Source: Mucilaginibacter sp.
GTDB taxonomy: Bacteria; Bacteroidota; Bacteroidia; Sphingobacteriales; Sphingobacteriaceae
Direction: 5' to 3'
Length of the DNA stretch: 64,000 bases
Assembly: GCA_028288025.1 (NCBI GenBank)
Contig: JAQBOM010000009.1
Span: 62,001-126,000 of the forward strand
A model generated the notes under the pieces. That model was not told where the DNA came from, made no database searches, and saw nothing but the letters and a program-made list of their open reading frames with translations. A program made the position numbers and the translations under genes. Of the stretch, positions 47,024 through 55,141 are shown piece by piece; position 1 is the first letter of the stretch; each line of letters begins with the position of its first letter.

Positions 47024-48361
47024 CTAAGGAAACTTAACCCCCGTGTAATTGGCAACGTTTACAAAAGGTATCGACGAACCATATTTAGCATTGATAACGC
47101 TGATGATCCCGTTTGAAATAAAGGCATATCCCTGAGGGGTCAAATGCACACCATCTAACGAAAATAAACCGCCGCTGATATAATTTGAGGTCAGATTTAC
47201 ACCGTTAACCGCTATACCATTCGCCTTGATCTGGTTTAAATACGCGAACGCGTCAAATACCGCCAGGCCATATGTCGCAGCCACTGTTTTGATTGTTTGG
47301 TTATACGAGCTAACATAAGCCTCGGTCAGGGCAACCTCGTTTTGATCGAGCACATACTGGTTATCGATTGGTGTCAAAGGGGTTAACCCGTAAGGAAGCG
47401 GCCCCAGTTGCGTTGTTACCGGCTGACCAATTTTTGCCGTGCTAAATGAAAGCAGTATAAGATCTTTAGCTGTAGCTATGCGCGGCGCATAGGTGCCGGT
47501 TGTGCTTGCGCTGGTTAATGCGTTGATATAAATGCCTGTAACCGCAGGGTTAGCTTTTTGAACCCCTGCAACGATTGCGCCCACGGTAACCGTATTGAAA
47601 TAAGGAATAGACGTTACATCGGGAACTGTGGCTACCACGCCTTTTTGGCCGCCCGCTGTTAAGCGCGCTATCAATACCTGGTATAGCTGGTTAAATTGTG
47701 CTTTGTCGGTAAGTACATCACCCGCCCCGCCTGATGTGGCGTAGCTCAGCGCATCGTTATCACCCAGCCAGCTCGAGAAAAAAGTGAACGGCTTTGCGGT
47801 AACGAAATCAAGATAGGTGGTTGAATTGGTCGGCGAGTTTCCCGGAAGCATTCTTTCAAAATAACCGTTTAAATTGCCATACGGCGCATACAGTATCTGC
47901 TGCAGCTTTATCCCCGGTACACCGTAGTTATTAATATCGCCGGTGTATTTGGTATATAGTGTAGCATTGCCAAAGCCGGGTATGGTAACTACACCCCGGA
48001 TAGCGAGGTTGGTTGTAACCTGTTTGATTATAGGTGTACCATCGGCGTTAAACCCGGTTAATGTCAAATAACCCGATCCATTGGCCTGGTCGGTTGAAAA
48101 CAAAGGCTGCGAAAAAGGGCCGCCGCCCACCAGCTTCATTTGGTTGGCAATAAGGTTTGGGAAAGATACCTGCTGCCCGGCCAGGTAAAGGCCGCCATCA
48201 GCATAGCCAGCCGTTAACGAGTTACCCACGGCTATGAACCGCGAAAAATCGGCCGAGCCACGTGAGGGTTGCGGGGTTTTTATTTCGGGCTTGCAGGCGC
48301 CCAGCGCCAGTAAACCTGCAATGATATATAAGTGCTGTTTTAAAAATTTCATCTTCATCAT
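47024..48361 (-). CDS. SGNH/GDSL-type hydrolase lipoprotein
   Basis: The N-terminus is a lipoprotein signal: a hydrophobic stretch then LGACKPE, with the lipid-bearing Cys near residue 23, so it is anchored in the outer or inner membrane facing out. Block I is FIAVGNSLTAGYADGG with the nucleophile Ser; block III is SWLGDNDAL; block V is SLDGVHLTPQGY with the Asp/His pair. The set is complete, so an esterase or acetyl-hydrolase is expected. At 445 aa it is longer than a minimal SGNH protein because of insertions near residues 60-190. The FadL-type gene is 9 bp upstream; the two probably form one operon. Confidence 0.9.
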   Translation of the reverse strand: MMKMKFLKQHLYIIAGLLALGACKPEIKTPQPSRGSADFSRFIAVGNSLTAGYADGGLYLAGQQVSFPNLIANQMKLVGGGPFSQPLFSTDQANGSGYLTLTGFNADGTPIIKQVTTNLAIRGVVTIPGFGNATLYTKYTGDINNYGVPGIKLQQILYAPYGNLNGYFERMLPGNSPTNSTTYLDFVTAKPFTFFSSWLGDNDALSYATSGGAGDVLTDKAQFNQLYQVLIARLTAGGQKGVVATVPDVTSIPYFNTVTVGAIVAGVQKANPAVTGIYINALTSASTTGTYAPRIATAKDLILLSFSTAKIGQPVTTQLGPLPYGLTPLTPIDNQYVLDQNEVALTEAYVSSYNQTIKTVAATYGLAVFDAFAYLNQIKANGIAVNGVNLTSNYISGGLFSLDGVHLTPQGYAFISNGIISVINAKYGSSIPFVNVANYTGVKFP

Positions 48362-48370
48362 CTTTATATT

Positions 48371-49597
48371 TTACCAGTGATAGGAAAGTGACAGGCCGGG
48401 GATATAAACATTTGTTTCAAACGTGCCCGCCAGTTGCGACTGAATATTTGTTTGTGTGCGCGCCATCAAATGTTCGTACTCGAAGGAGGCATCCACGTTA
48501 AGGTGGTGCCCAAGCCGGTAACCAATTCCGCCGGTCACATAAAACCGGTTGGCGTCCGGCGCCTCGGGTGTAACATAGCCGTCGCTTACAGCAGTTGACG
48601 CATAACCGCCGCCAAAACGCAGGGAAAGGTTATCCGACGATTTGTACTGTGCGCCGCCTCTCAGCACAACGGCATCTTTATAATTACGCGGGAAATAACT
48701 GTCGTGTAAAGAAGATGTGTTTGATTTATAATCAAAAGCCAGGGCCTTGTATACGCTCCAGCCCACAACGTTGACATCTAAAGCCAGTGTCCATTTTTTT
48801 GTAGGATAAAATCCAAACCCGATGGAATTGGTTGCGGGCAGCGGTATACTGGCGTTAAAGGTATTTGGCTGCGGGAAACTGCTTCCCAGCGATGCCGGAA
48901 CAGTGAACAGCGCATTGCCGTCACTGATAGTGGTGGTAACCTGCGAGCGGTGTGATATACCCACCGACACGCCGGATTCTGTTTTAAAATAAATGCCGGC
49001 ATTCCATCCGTAACCCTTTCCGGAACCTTTCAGTTCAGCCTGGCCGATTTGCTGCCCGCTGGCGTCCGAAAGCGGTAACGCCTGCTTAAGGTCGACACTG
49101 CCGCGGTTATAAACAAAGCCGCCGCCAATGCTCAGGTAATCCGTCAGCTTAATGCTTAGCGTAGGCTGAAAATAGATGGCTTTCAAATCAAGGCTCTCCA
49201 GCACATATTTCCCCTGCCAGGTATTGCCCCAGTCGGTTAAACCGCCAAAAGGCGTATAAACGCCAAGGCCGATCTTCCAAAAAGATGATTTAGGCCCCCA
49301 AACGACATAAGCATTAAAAGGATATGCTACTTTATCGGCCGTATGATATTGTGTGCCGGTATTAAGCGGGTTAAAATCCGACTTAAACAGCAGCGGGCTC
49401 ACGCCTGCCTGCACATAGTTTTCGGGCAGCATGGCCACCGCGCCGGGATTAAAAAAAACCGAGGCGCCGTCCTGCAGCAGGCCGGTGCCGGTATGCCCCA
49501 TCCCGATTTGCTGCTGACCGCCAAGATTGACCTGGAAGCCCTGGGCCAGCGCTAAAATGGGGGATAACAGGCATAAAATAAGTACAAGTTTTCTCAT
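48371..49597 (-). CDS. Outer membrane FadL/OmpP1-family transporter
   Basis: This is a beta-barrel for uptake of hydrophobic compounds. A signal peptide (MRKLVLILCLLSPILALAQG) is followed by GFQVNLGGQQQIGMGHTGTG and DGASVFFNPGAVAMLP, the N-terminal hatch motif of the FadL family. Many alternating strands follow and the protein ends with SLSYHW, an aromatic terminal residue as in outer-membrane barrels. Length 408 aa is normal. The SGNH lipoprotein just downstream might release fatty acyl groups from a substrate taken up here; that link is inference. Confidence 0.93.
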   Translation of the reverse strand: MRKLVLILCLLSPILALAQGFQVNLGGQQQIGMGHTGTGLLQDGASVFFNPGAVAMLPENYVQAGVSPLLFKSDFNPLNTGTQYHTADKVAYPFNAYVVWGPKSSFWKIGLGVYTPFGGLTDWGNTWQGKYVLESLDLKAIYFQPTLSIKLTDYLSIGGGFVYNRGSVDLKQALPLSDASGQQIGQAELKGSGKGYGWNAGIYFKTESGVSVGISHRSQVTTTISDGNALFTVPASLGSSFPQPNTFNASIPLPATNSIGFGFYPTKKWTLALDVNVVGWSVYKALAFDYKSNTSSLHDSYFPRNYKDAVVLRGGAQYKSSDNLSLRFGGGYASTAVSDGYVTPEAPDANRFYVTGGIGYRLGHHLNVDASFEYEHLMARTQTNIQSQLAGTFETNVYIPGLSLSYHW

Positions 49598-49758
49598 AAC
49601 AGGGTTATTACTAAGCAGAAAGAATATTTGTGGTTAAATCAACACTAAATAACTGGTGATACAAACATATCAAAATTGGTTGTTATTCAGTTTAAACTTA
49701 CAAAAACAATCATGTTAAAAATCTTTAACGAGGTATTTTAATATTTGACGATAAATCT

Positions 49759-49766
49759 TAACTTTG
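49759..49766 (+). promoter_or_regulatory. atpD: Candidate -7 box of atpD
   Basis: TAACTTTG matches the Bacteroidota -7 consensus TAnnTTTG and lies 73 bases before the atpD ATG, in the 242-bp AT-rich spacer shared with the divergent FadL gene. A TATTTT at 49734-49739 sits near the expected -33 position but is not a TTTG. Confidence 0.45.
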
Positions 49767-49824
49767 CGCCTCTGAAATGACGGGTGTTTTATAAGGCCTG
49801 TGTATTTCATAATAATTACACTAA

Positions 49825-51345
<1,521 letters not shown>

Positions 51346-51424
51346 TAAGAACCAGGAACCAAGAGTCAAGAACCAGGACAAAAGTTGGCAATTCTTGATT
51401 CTTGGCTCTTGATTCTTGAATCTA
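51346..51424. repeat. Inverted repeat between atpD and atpC
   Basis: The spacer contains AACCAAGAGTCAAGAACC and then ATTCTTGATTCTTGGCTCTTGATTCTTG. CCAAGAGTCAAGAA faces TTCTTGATTCTTGG with one mismatch, so a hairpin of about 14 bp can form inside the operon message. It may set the beta-to-epsilon ratio by mRNA processing; that is inference. Confidence 0.55.
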
Positions 51425-51431
51425 ATAAAAC

Positions 51432-51683
51432 ATGACACTAGAGATCCTTACTCCCGACAGAAAAGTATTCGAAGGCGAGGCTACTTCGGTAACCCTTCCC
51501 GGCACGCTTGGATTTTTTGAAATATTAAATCACCACGCGCCCATCATCTCCACGCTGGAGGACGGCAAGGTAACCGTGCGTAACGGTTCGGCTAAAGAGG
51601 AATATTACTTTATCCGCGGCGGCGTTGTCGAAGCATCGGATAACAAAGTGATCATCCTGGCCGAAGGCATCATGCAAAAATAG
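51432..51683 (+). CDS. atpC: F1F0 ATP synthase subunit epsilon (short form)
   Basis: The 83-aa protein contains only the N-terminal beta sandwich: MTLEILTPDRKVFEGEATSV, LPGTLGFFEILNHHAPIISTL and YFIRGGVVEASDNKVIILAEG. The C-terminal two-helix domain that inhibits ATP hydrolysis in E. coli is missing, as in other Bacteroidota. It ends just before a strong intrinsic terminator. Confidence 0.96.
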   Translation: MTLEILTPDRKVFEGEATSVTLPGTLGFFEILNHHAPIISTLEDGKVTVRNGSAKEEYYFIRGGVVEASDNKVIILAEGIMQK

Positions 51684-51706
51684 GTTTAGTATACTCACCG
51701 ATATTT

Positions 51707-51742
51707 AAATCCCTGGCTCAACGGCCGGGGATTTTTTGTTTT
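51707..51742 (+). terminator. Intrinsic terminator of atpD-atpC
   Basis: AAATCCCTGGC (51707-51717) pairs with GCCGGGGATTT (51724-51734) in an 11-bp stem with one G-T pair and a 6-base loop. It is followed by TTTGTTTT. This is a textbook rho-independent terminator 23 bases after the atpC stop. Confidence 0.9.
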
Positions 51743-51783
51743 GGAGTGTGCTGTATCAAGTGTATCATTTTAATAAGTGATAC

Positions 51784-51840
51784 AGGTGATACAGTCTGAT
51801 ACAAGTGATACAGTCTGATACAGGTGATACAGTCTGATAC
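51784..51840. repeat. Three 19-bp tandem repeats (RGTGATACAGTCTGATAC-type)
   Basis: Three perfect-length units begin at 51784, 51803 and 51822. They read A(G/A)GTGATACAGTCTGATAC, the only difference being the second base. A partial fourth unit starts at 51841. Just upstream TGTATCATTTTAATAAGTGATACA forms an inverted repeat of the same GTGATACA word. Confidence 0.9.
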
Positions 51841-51910
51841 AAGTGTACCACCCGGCACACCTGGTTACACCTGAACACACCTGGTTACGCATAAACACAC
51901 CTTTTCGCCT

Positions 51911-51932
51911 TTGTTGGAGTTGTCTCCAACAA
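51911..51932. other. Perfect hairpin in island spacer
   Basis: TTGTTGGAG (51911-51919) pairs with CTCCAACAA (51924-51932) around a TTGT loop. It has no T run on either strand, so its role is not clear. Confidence 0.6.
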
Positions 51933-51956
51933 CCATGCACTGCCCACTTCCCGTCC

Positions 51957-51986
51957 CCGCAGGGTCTCTGGTACAGGACCCTGCGG
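51957..51986 (-). terminator. Perfect hairpin downstream of the defence operon
   Basis: CCGCAGGGTC (51957-51966) pairs perfectly with GACCCTGCGG (51977-51986) around a 10-base loop. It lies 32 bases beyond the stop of the HNH-type gene (minus strand) and so may end that operon, though no U tract follows. Confidence 0.45.
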
Positions 51987-52018
51987 TTGATGTTCACATC
52001 CTGGCGCGAATTTATATT

Positions 52019-52927
52019 TTAGAGGTATAGCTCGTGTTTTATTGATTTCCGAAAATTATTGTAGCCGTCAAAAACAACGCTCAATAGAGTCTTTAATTCG
52101 TCAAACAAAACGTCCCATTTTTGCCGATCCTCGATTTTCATCTGTTTATACATTGTATCTCTTAGATAGTCGGGTTTCAATTGTATATTAAAATTTCTGG
52201 CTTGTTGATTATATGGCCATTTGTCAAAGTTTAAATGGATAAAATTTGTCAACGGGCCAATATCTTTCACAAAGTTAAGTTTCGCTTCATTAATTTGTGG
52301 GTTAATAAAACTGTTCCCTGTTTTCTTGAAAAATTGACAAATGTTGTCTATCCTATTCACTTCCTCAATTAAACAAGCGCCATCGCCATTCAAATTGCTA
52401 TAAAAATTATGCATCTGGTCCTCGTTTAGCACTTTTGTGGATTTAAGGAAAATATCGATGTCGTGTTTTCTATTTTCGTCCACCTTTATTTGAGAGACTG
52501 TATTAATATTAACGGTATTAGCAGTAATTCCACCAGATTGATTGTGGCTTGTAATAGTTGTATCTGAACTATCCGCCTTGTTAAGATTATCAAGCACCCA
52601 CCGTCTATGCGTTTCTTTCCAATTCTTTAGCGTTTCCACTGAATAGTCTTTTCCATTGTTTTTATCGATTAAATCTGCACAATTGCTGCATAAAAAAATT
52701 GCATTAGATATCCTTGCCCTTTCCGTTGCCCCATTTTGATCATATCTTGGTCCGCCTGGAGCCGCAGCTGCAATATGTGCCACCTTGCCATTGTATTGAA
52801 CGAGCATATCATCCGAGAGCGATGGCGCAATAGTAAATCGCCTGCAAGTTGGTCTCGAGCAAATAAAAGCGGCTTGTAGTTTTGAAATTTTGACTACTTC
52901 AGGCGGAAAGTTATCTCTATTATTCAT
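52019..52927 (-). CDS. HNH/zinc-ribbon domain protein, probable defence component
   Basis: Residues 15-110 form a zinc-binding HNH-like domain: CSRPTC (C23, C28), VAHIAAAAPGGPRYD with H51, and IFLCSNCADLID (C80, C83). This AHI-APGGPRYD plus LCxNC pattern is common in proteins of phage-defence loci; here the last His of a classical HNH is replaced by Cys, so nuclease activity is doubtful. A linker NQSGGITANTVNI near residue 140 is also a frequent defence-protein element. The C-terminal 150 residues are helical and unrecognised. It lies 188 bp after the Shedu gene on the same strand, so it may have its own promoter. Ends at 52019. Confidence 0.72.
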   Translation of the reverse strand: MNNRDNFPPEVVKISKLQAAFICSRPTCRRFTIAPSLSDDMLVQYNGKVAHIAAAAPGGPRYDQNGATERARISNAIFLCSNCADLIDKNNGKDYSVETLKNWKETHRRWVLDNLNKADSSDTTITSHNQSGGITANTVNINTVSQIKVDENRKHDIDIFLKSTKVLNEDQMHNFYSNLNGDGACLIEEVNRIDNICQFFKKTGNSFINPQINEAKLNFVKDIGPLTNFIHLNFDKWPYNQQARNFNIQLKPDYLRDTMYKQMKIEDRQKWDVLFDELKTLLSVVFDGYNNFRKSIKHELYL

Positions 52928-53115
52928 TTAATTTTCTTTTCAGTTAGGAAGATAAATTGATGAAGGCAACTGACTATTTAAACTACAATGTTAGCACTTT
53001 TAAAATATTTGGCGACATCGTTTATTCTAGCGAGTGGGTGCGAAAATCTCACTCATTTTCCCGTGCAGCATTCTTGCGTCAGAAGAGGGATGTCTACCGT
53101 TATCAAATTTACCTG

Positions 53116-54315
53116 TCAGCTCTTCTTGATTTGTTCGATGGTAATTTTCAGACGGTGTATCAGATTATCGTAAGTGATAATGTCGACGACATTTTTATAC
53201 TTCCTTTTTACAACTTCAAAATCTAACTGTTGTTCCGGGTTAAGCTTATTTTCCCGCCCCATAATGATAATGCCGTTTGGGTTAGTGATTTTTATTTCAA
53301 TATCAGTAGGTAACCGGTCATGATATTTTTCCGAAAGGTATTTCTCGCCGTCAGCGCCCCATCGGTTCAGGAAGAAGACGTACTTTTCCAGTTGCATTAT
53401 TGTTCCCGACAGTTCACGAAGGGGAATATAATTATTTCGATGCTTACCTTTGGTGAGAATGCTGTTTTCAAAAGGTTTTTTAATTTCTATAATGTCGATG
53501 TGTCCGTTGGTATCGACCAATAAAAAATCAAGTATTCTATCGCTAATAGTTTTGTCTCGGATGGGCACGTTTGATAAAACGGCGATATATTTGGGATACA
53601 ATAATTGAACGATTTGCAAAATTTCTAACTGCCAAACTTTTTCCGAATAGTCCTGCTCATCAGCAAGCATACCCTCCACTTTTTCGAGAATCGTCTGATA
53701 TTTCAGCAATTCGCTATCCTTAAAGGTTTTCTGGAGGCCACTACTTTTATGGCTGATCTTCTTATTCATATAGCGCTGAAACTTGGTTTCACTATCCTTT
53801 GTAGTGTCCAAATAGTTCTTTAATATGGCACTCATTCTAGCTTCCGCATACATTTTCTTTTCATAAGGGGTTGGAAAACCTTCAATCATCTGTTGGAATG
53901 CTTCAATTGGAATGGCAGTTGGAAACTCTCCACCTACGTAAATCGGTTCAGTAACTAAATCTTCCAATAAGCGGAATATTGGCGTATTCAAATCCGCAAC
54001 AAAATAGCTGATATCCAAATCAACATTTTCCTGAAAAAGTACATCTATATGTCGAGTGATGATACCTGGGTTAATTTTGAAGTAGCCGTTTTCTAATTCG
54101 GCAAAACGGAATTGAAAAACCTGCGGGTCAAAAAGTCCGTCTACATCATTTTCAGTTTCTTCAAAAGGCAAAAAGTCTTTTCTTCTAAAATGGAAGCTCT
54201 TCTTTAGCCTAATATGGCCCGATTCTTTCAGTACTTTTGTTACCCAGTCCTCGTCCCCATACTCGGATGAATAAGACAGATTAATATAATTATCATTCCT
54301 GTTAAATGTGATCAT
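53116..54315 (-). CDS. sduA: Shedu-type anti-phage nuclease (SduA, DUF4263)
   Basis: The C-terminal half is the DUF4263 domain of the Shedu defence protein. It shows a PD-(D/E)XK core: E231 in WQLEILQIV, D263 in ILDFLLVD, then E277-x-K279 in DIIEIKKPF. SGTIMQLEKYVFF (Q308), NPNGIIIMGRE and DIITYDNLIHRL are the remaining family blocks. Known Shedu proteins cut DNA during phage infection and have variable N-terminal sensor regions; here residues 1-200 are that region and I do not recognise it. The ATG overlaps the upstream SEC-C gene stop (ATGA), so the two are translated together. Length 399 aa is in the family range. Confidence 0.9.
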   Translation of the reverse strand: MITFNRNDNYINLSYSSEYGDEDWVTKVLKESGHIRLKKSFHFRRKDFLPFEETENDVDGLFDPQVFQFRFAELENGYFKINPGIITRHIDVLFQENVDLDISYFVADLNTPIFRLLEDLVTEPIYVGGEFPTAIPIEAFQQMIEGFPTPYEKKMYAEARMSAILKNYLDTTKDSETKFQRYMNKKISHKSSGLQKTFKDSELLKYQTILEKVEGMLADEQDYSEKVWQLEILQIVQLLYPKYIAVLSNVPIRDKTISDRILDFLLVDTNGHIDIIEIKKPFENSILTKGKHRNNYIPLRELSGTIMQLEKYVFFLNRWGADGEKYLSEKYHDRLPTDIEIKITNPNGIIIMGRENKLNPEQQLDFEVVKRKYKNVVDIITYDNLIHRLKITIEQIKKS

Positions 54316-54941
54316 GATTTAATAGAGTTAAGATAAGCAACTAAATCTTTACCGTGACAATGTTTATATTTCAAGTTTGATGAGCAAAAACAAGCAGTGT
54401 TTCTAACGCCGTTCTTCACGAGCATACTCTCTACACCAACCATAACGCCATTGATATACCTTAAAATCTTTTGTTCATTCGGCGAGAAGCTGACCATTTT
54501 CATTCGAGCCTTTTCTCCACCACTAAACAAATGGAACTTAGCTTGTGCCAGCGCTATAAAATCATCGACCAGTAAATTGTTGGTTGTGTTTAATCTTATA
54601 TTATCAAGTTGCTGACCATCATATGGATTGTTGGGATCTTCAACAAACATGATTTTATCAATAGCTATATTCTTAGGCGTGATATCTACCAGTTCGCCAT
54701 TAGGAGACCTCCATATTGCATGATATTCTGCCTCTATCATGAATGGTTGTTTCCAGAGCTGCCACCCTACGATCCGTTCTCCGCCATCTCGCTGAACCTT
54801 TGCGTGTACATTGTCAAAGCAGTCATTTTTTTCAGATAGACTATCAAGATTTACGGGGATGAAGGATGGGACGGTATCTATTTTTAATAAACCTATCAGC
54901 TCGGATAAGTTATCATCAGTAAGCAGAGGCGCTGTTATCAT
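54312..54941 (-). CDS. SEC-C motif protein with a possible transglutaminase/protease-like domain
   Basis: The C-terminus is a SEC-C zinc motif: CFC (C184, C186) and HCHG (C195, H196). The N-terminal part has C41 in NDCFDNVH, H74 in EAEYHAIWRSPNGE and D86 in LVDITP. The HxxW...DITP stretch resembles the His/Asp part of transglutaminase-like or papain-like enzymes, so a cysteine peptidase is possible; this is inference from the motif spacing. Its ATG overlaps the stop of the helicase remnant upstream (ATATGA) and its stop overlaps the Shedu start, which places it in the same defence operon. 209 aa. Confidence 0.7.
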   Translation of the reverse strand: MITAPLLTDDNLSELIGLLKIDTVPSFIPVNLDSLSEKNDCFDNVHAKVQRDGGERIVGWQLWKQPFMIEAEYHAIWRSPNGELVDITPKNIAIDKIMFVEDPNNPYDGQQLDNIRLNTTNNLLVDDFIALAQAKFHLFSGGEKARMKMVSFSPNEQKILRYINGVMVGVESMLVKNGVRNTACFCSSNLKYKHCHGKDLVAYLNSIKS

Positions 54942-55090
54942 ATTCTAATATCCTTTATGCTGATACTTTTTAAAACCTTCGTAGTCATCTGAGCATTAAT
55001 TATAATGAAACCGACACTACTTCTTGCCCGCCTGACTGCGACATAAAACTGACCGGCCAGTTGGCGCTTTGTGGATAGGTCAGAGACTTT
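54938..55090 (-). pseudogene. C-terminal remnant of a UvrD-type helicase (GajB-like)
   Basis: In the frame that ends at the TGA at 54940-54938 the minus strand reads SDLSTKRQLAGQFYVAVRRA followed by RSSVGFII and about 20 more residues. QFYVAVxRAR is superfamily-1 helicase motif VI, which always stands near the C-terminus of UvrD-type helicases. The frame is closed by a TAG just upstream (55093-55091), so only the last 50 residues remain. The rest of the helicase is gone. The stop still overlaps the ATG of the SEC-C gene, a sign that the helicase was once the upstream member of the operon. Confidence 0.75.
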
Positions 55091-55134
55091 CTAGCTTCGT
55101 TATCTCCAGCGAGGATATTTACTCCTTCATTCAT
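55084..55134 (-). pseudogene. N-terminal remnant of an OLD-type ATPase (GajA-like)
   Basis: The minus strand from 55134 reads MNEGVNILAGDNEARKS, which matches the Walker A of OLD-family ATPases (GVNIL-GDNEAGKS) with the conserved Gly before Lys changed to Arg. Directly after it the frame runs into out-of-frame helicase sequence and stops at 55000. It begins 7 bases after the stop of the 608-aa gene. An ATPase start followed by a helicase end in this order is what one large internal deletion in a Gabija gajA-gajB pair would leave. Confidence 0.65.
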
Positions 55135-55141
55135 TTTTATC

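Larger units (their letters stand above)
51684..52018. other. 335-bp non-coding spacer between atpC and the defence island
   Basis: No gene is seen. The stretch holds in order the atpC terminator, a triple 19-bp tandem repeat, two copies of CACACCTGGTTAC (51857 and 51879), and two perfect hairpins (51911-51932 and 51957-51986). It marks the left edge of the AT-rich accessory island. Confidence 0.7.

Noticed and set aside
51784..51840. CRISPR array
   Set aside because: The 19-bp units are directly adjacent with no spacers, and no cas gene is near.
52957..53226. 89-codon + frame opposite the end of the Shedu gene
   Set aside because: It overlaps the well-supported minus-strand Shedu gene by 111 bases and shows no domain; probably a chance frame in AT-rich DNA.
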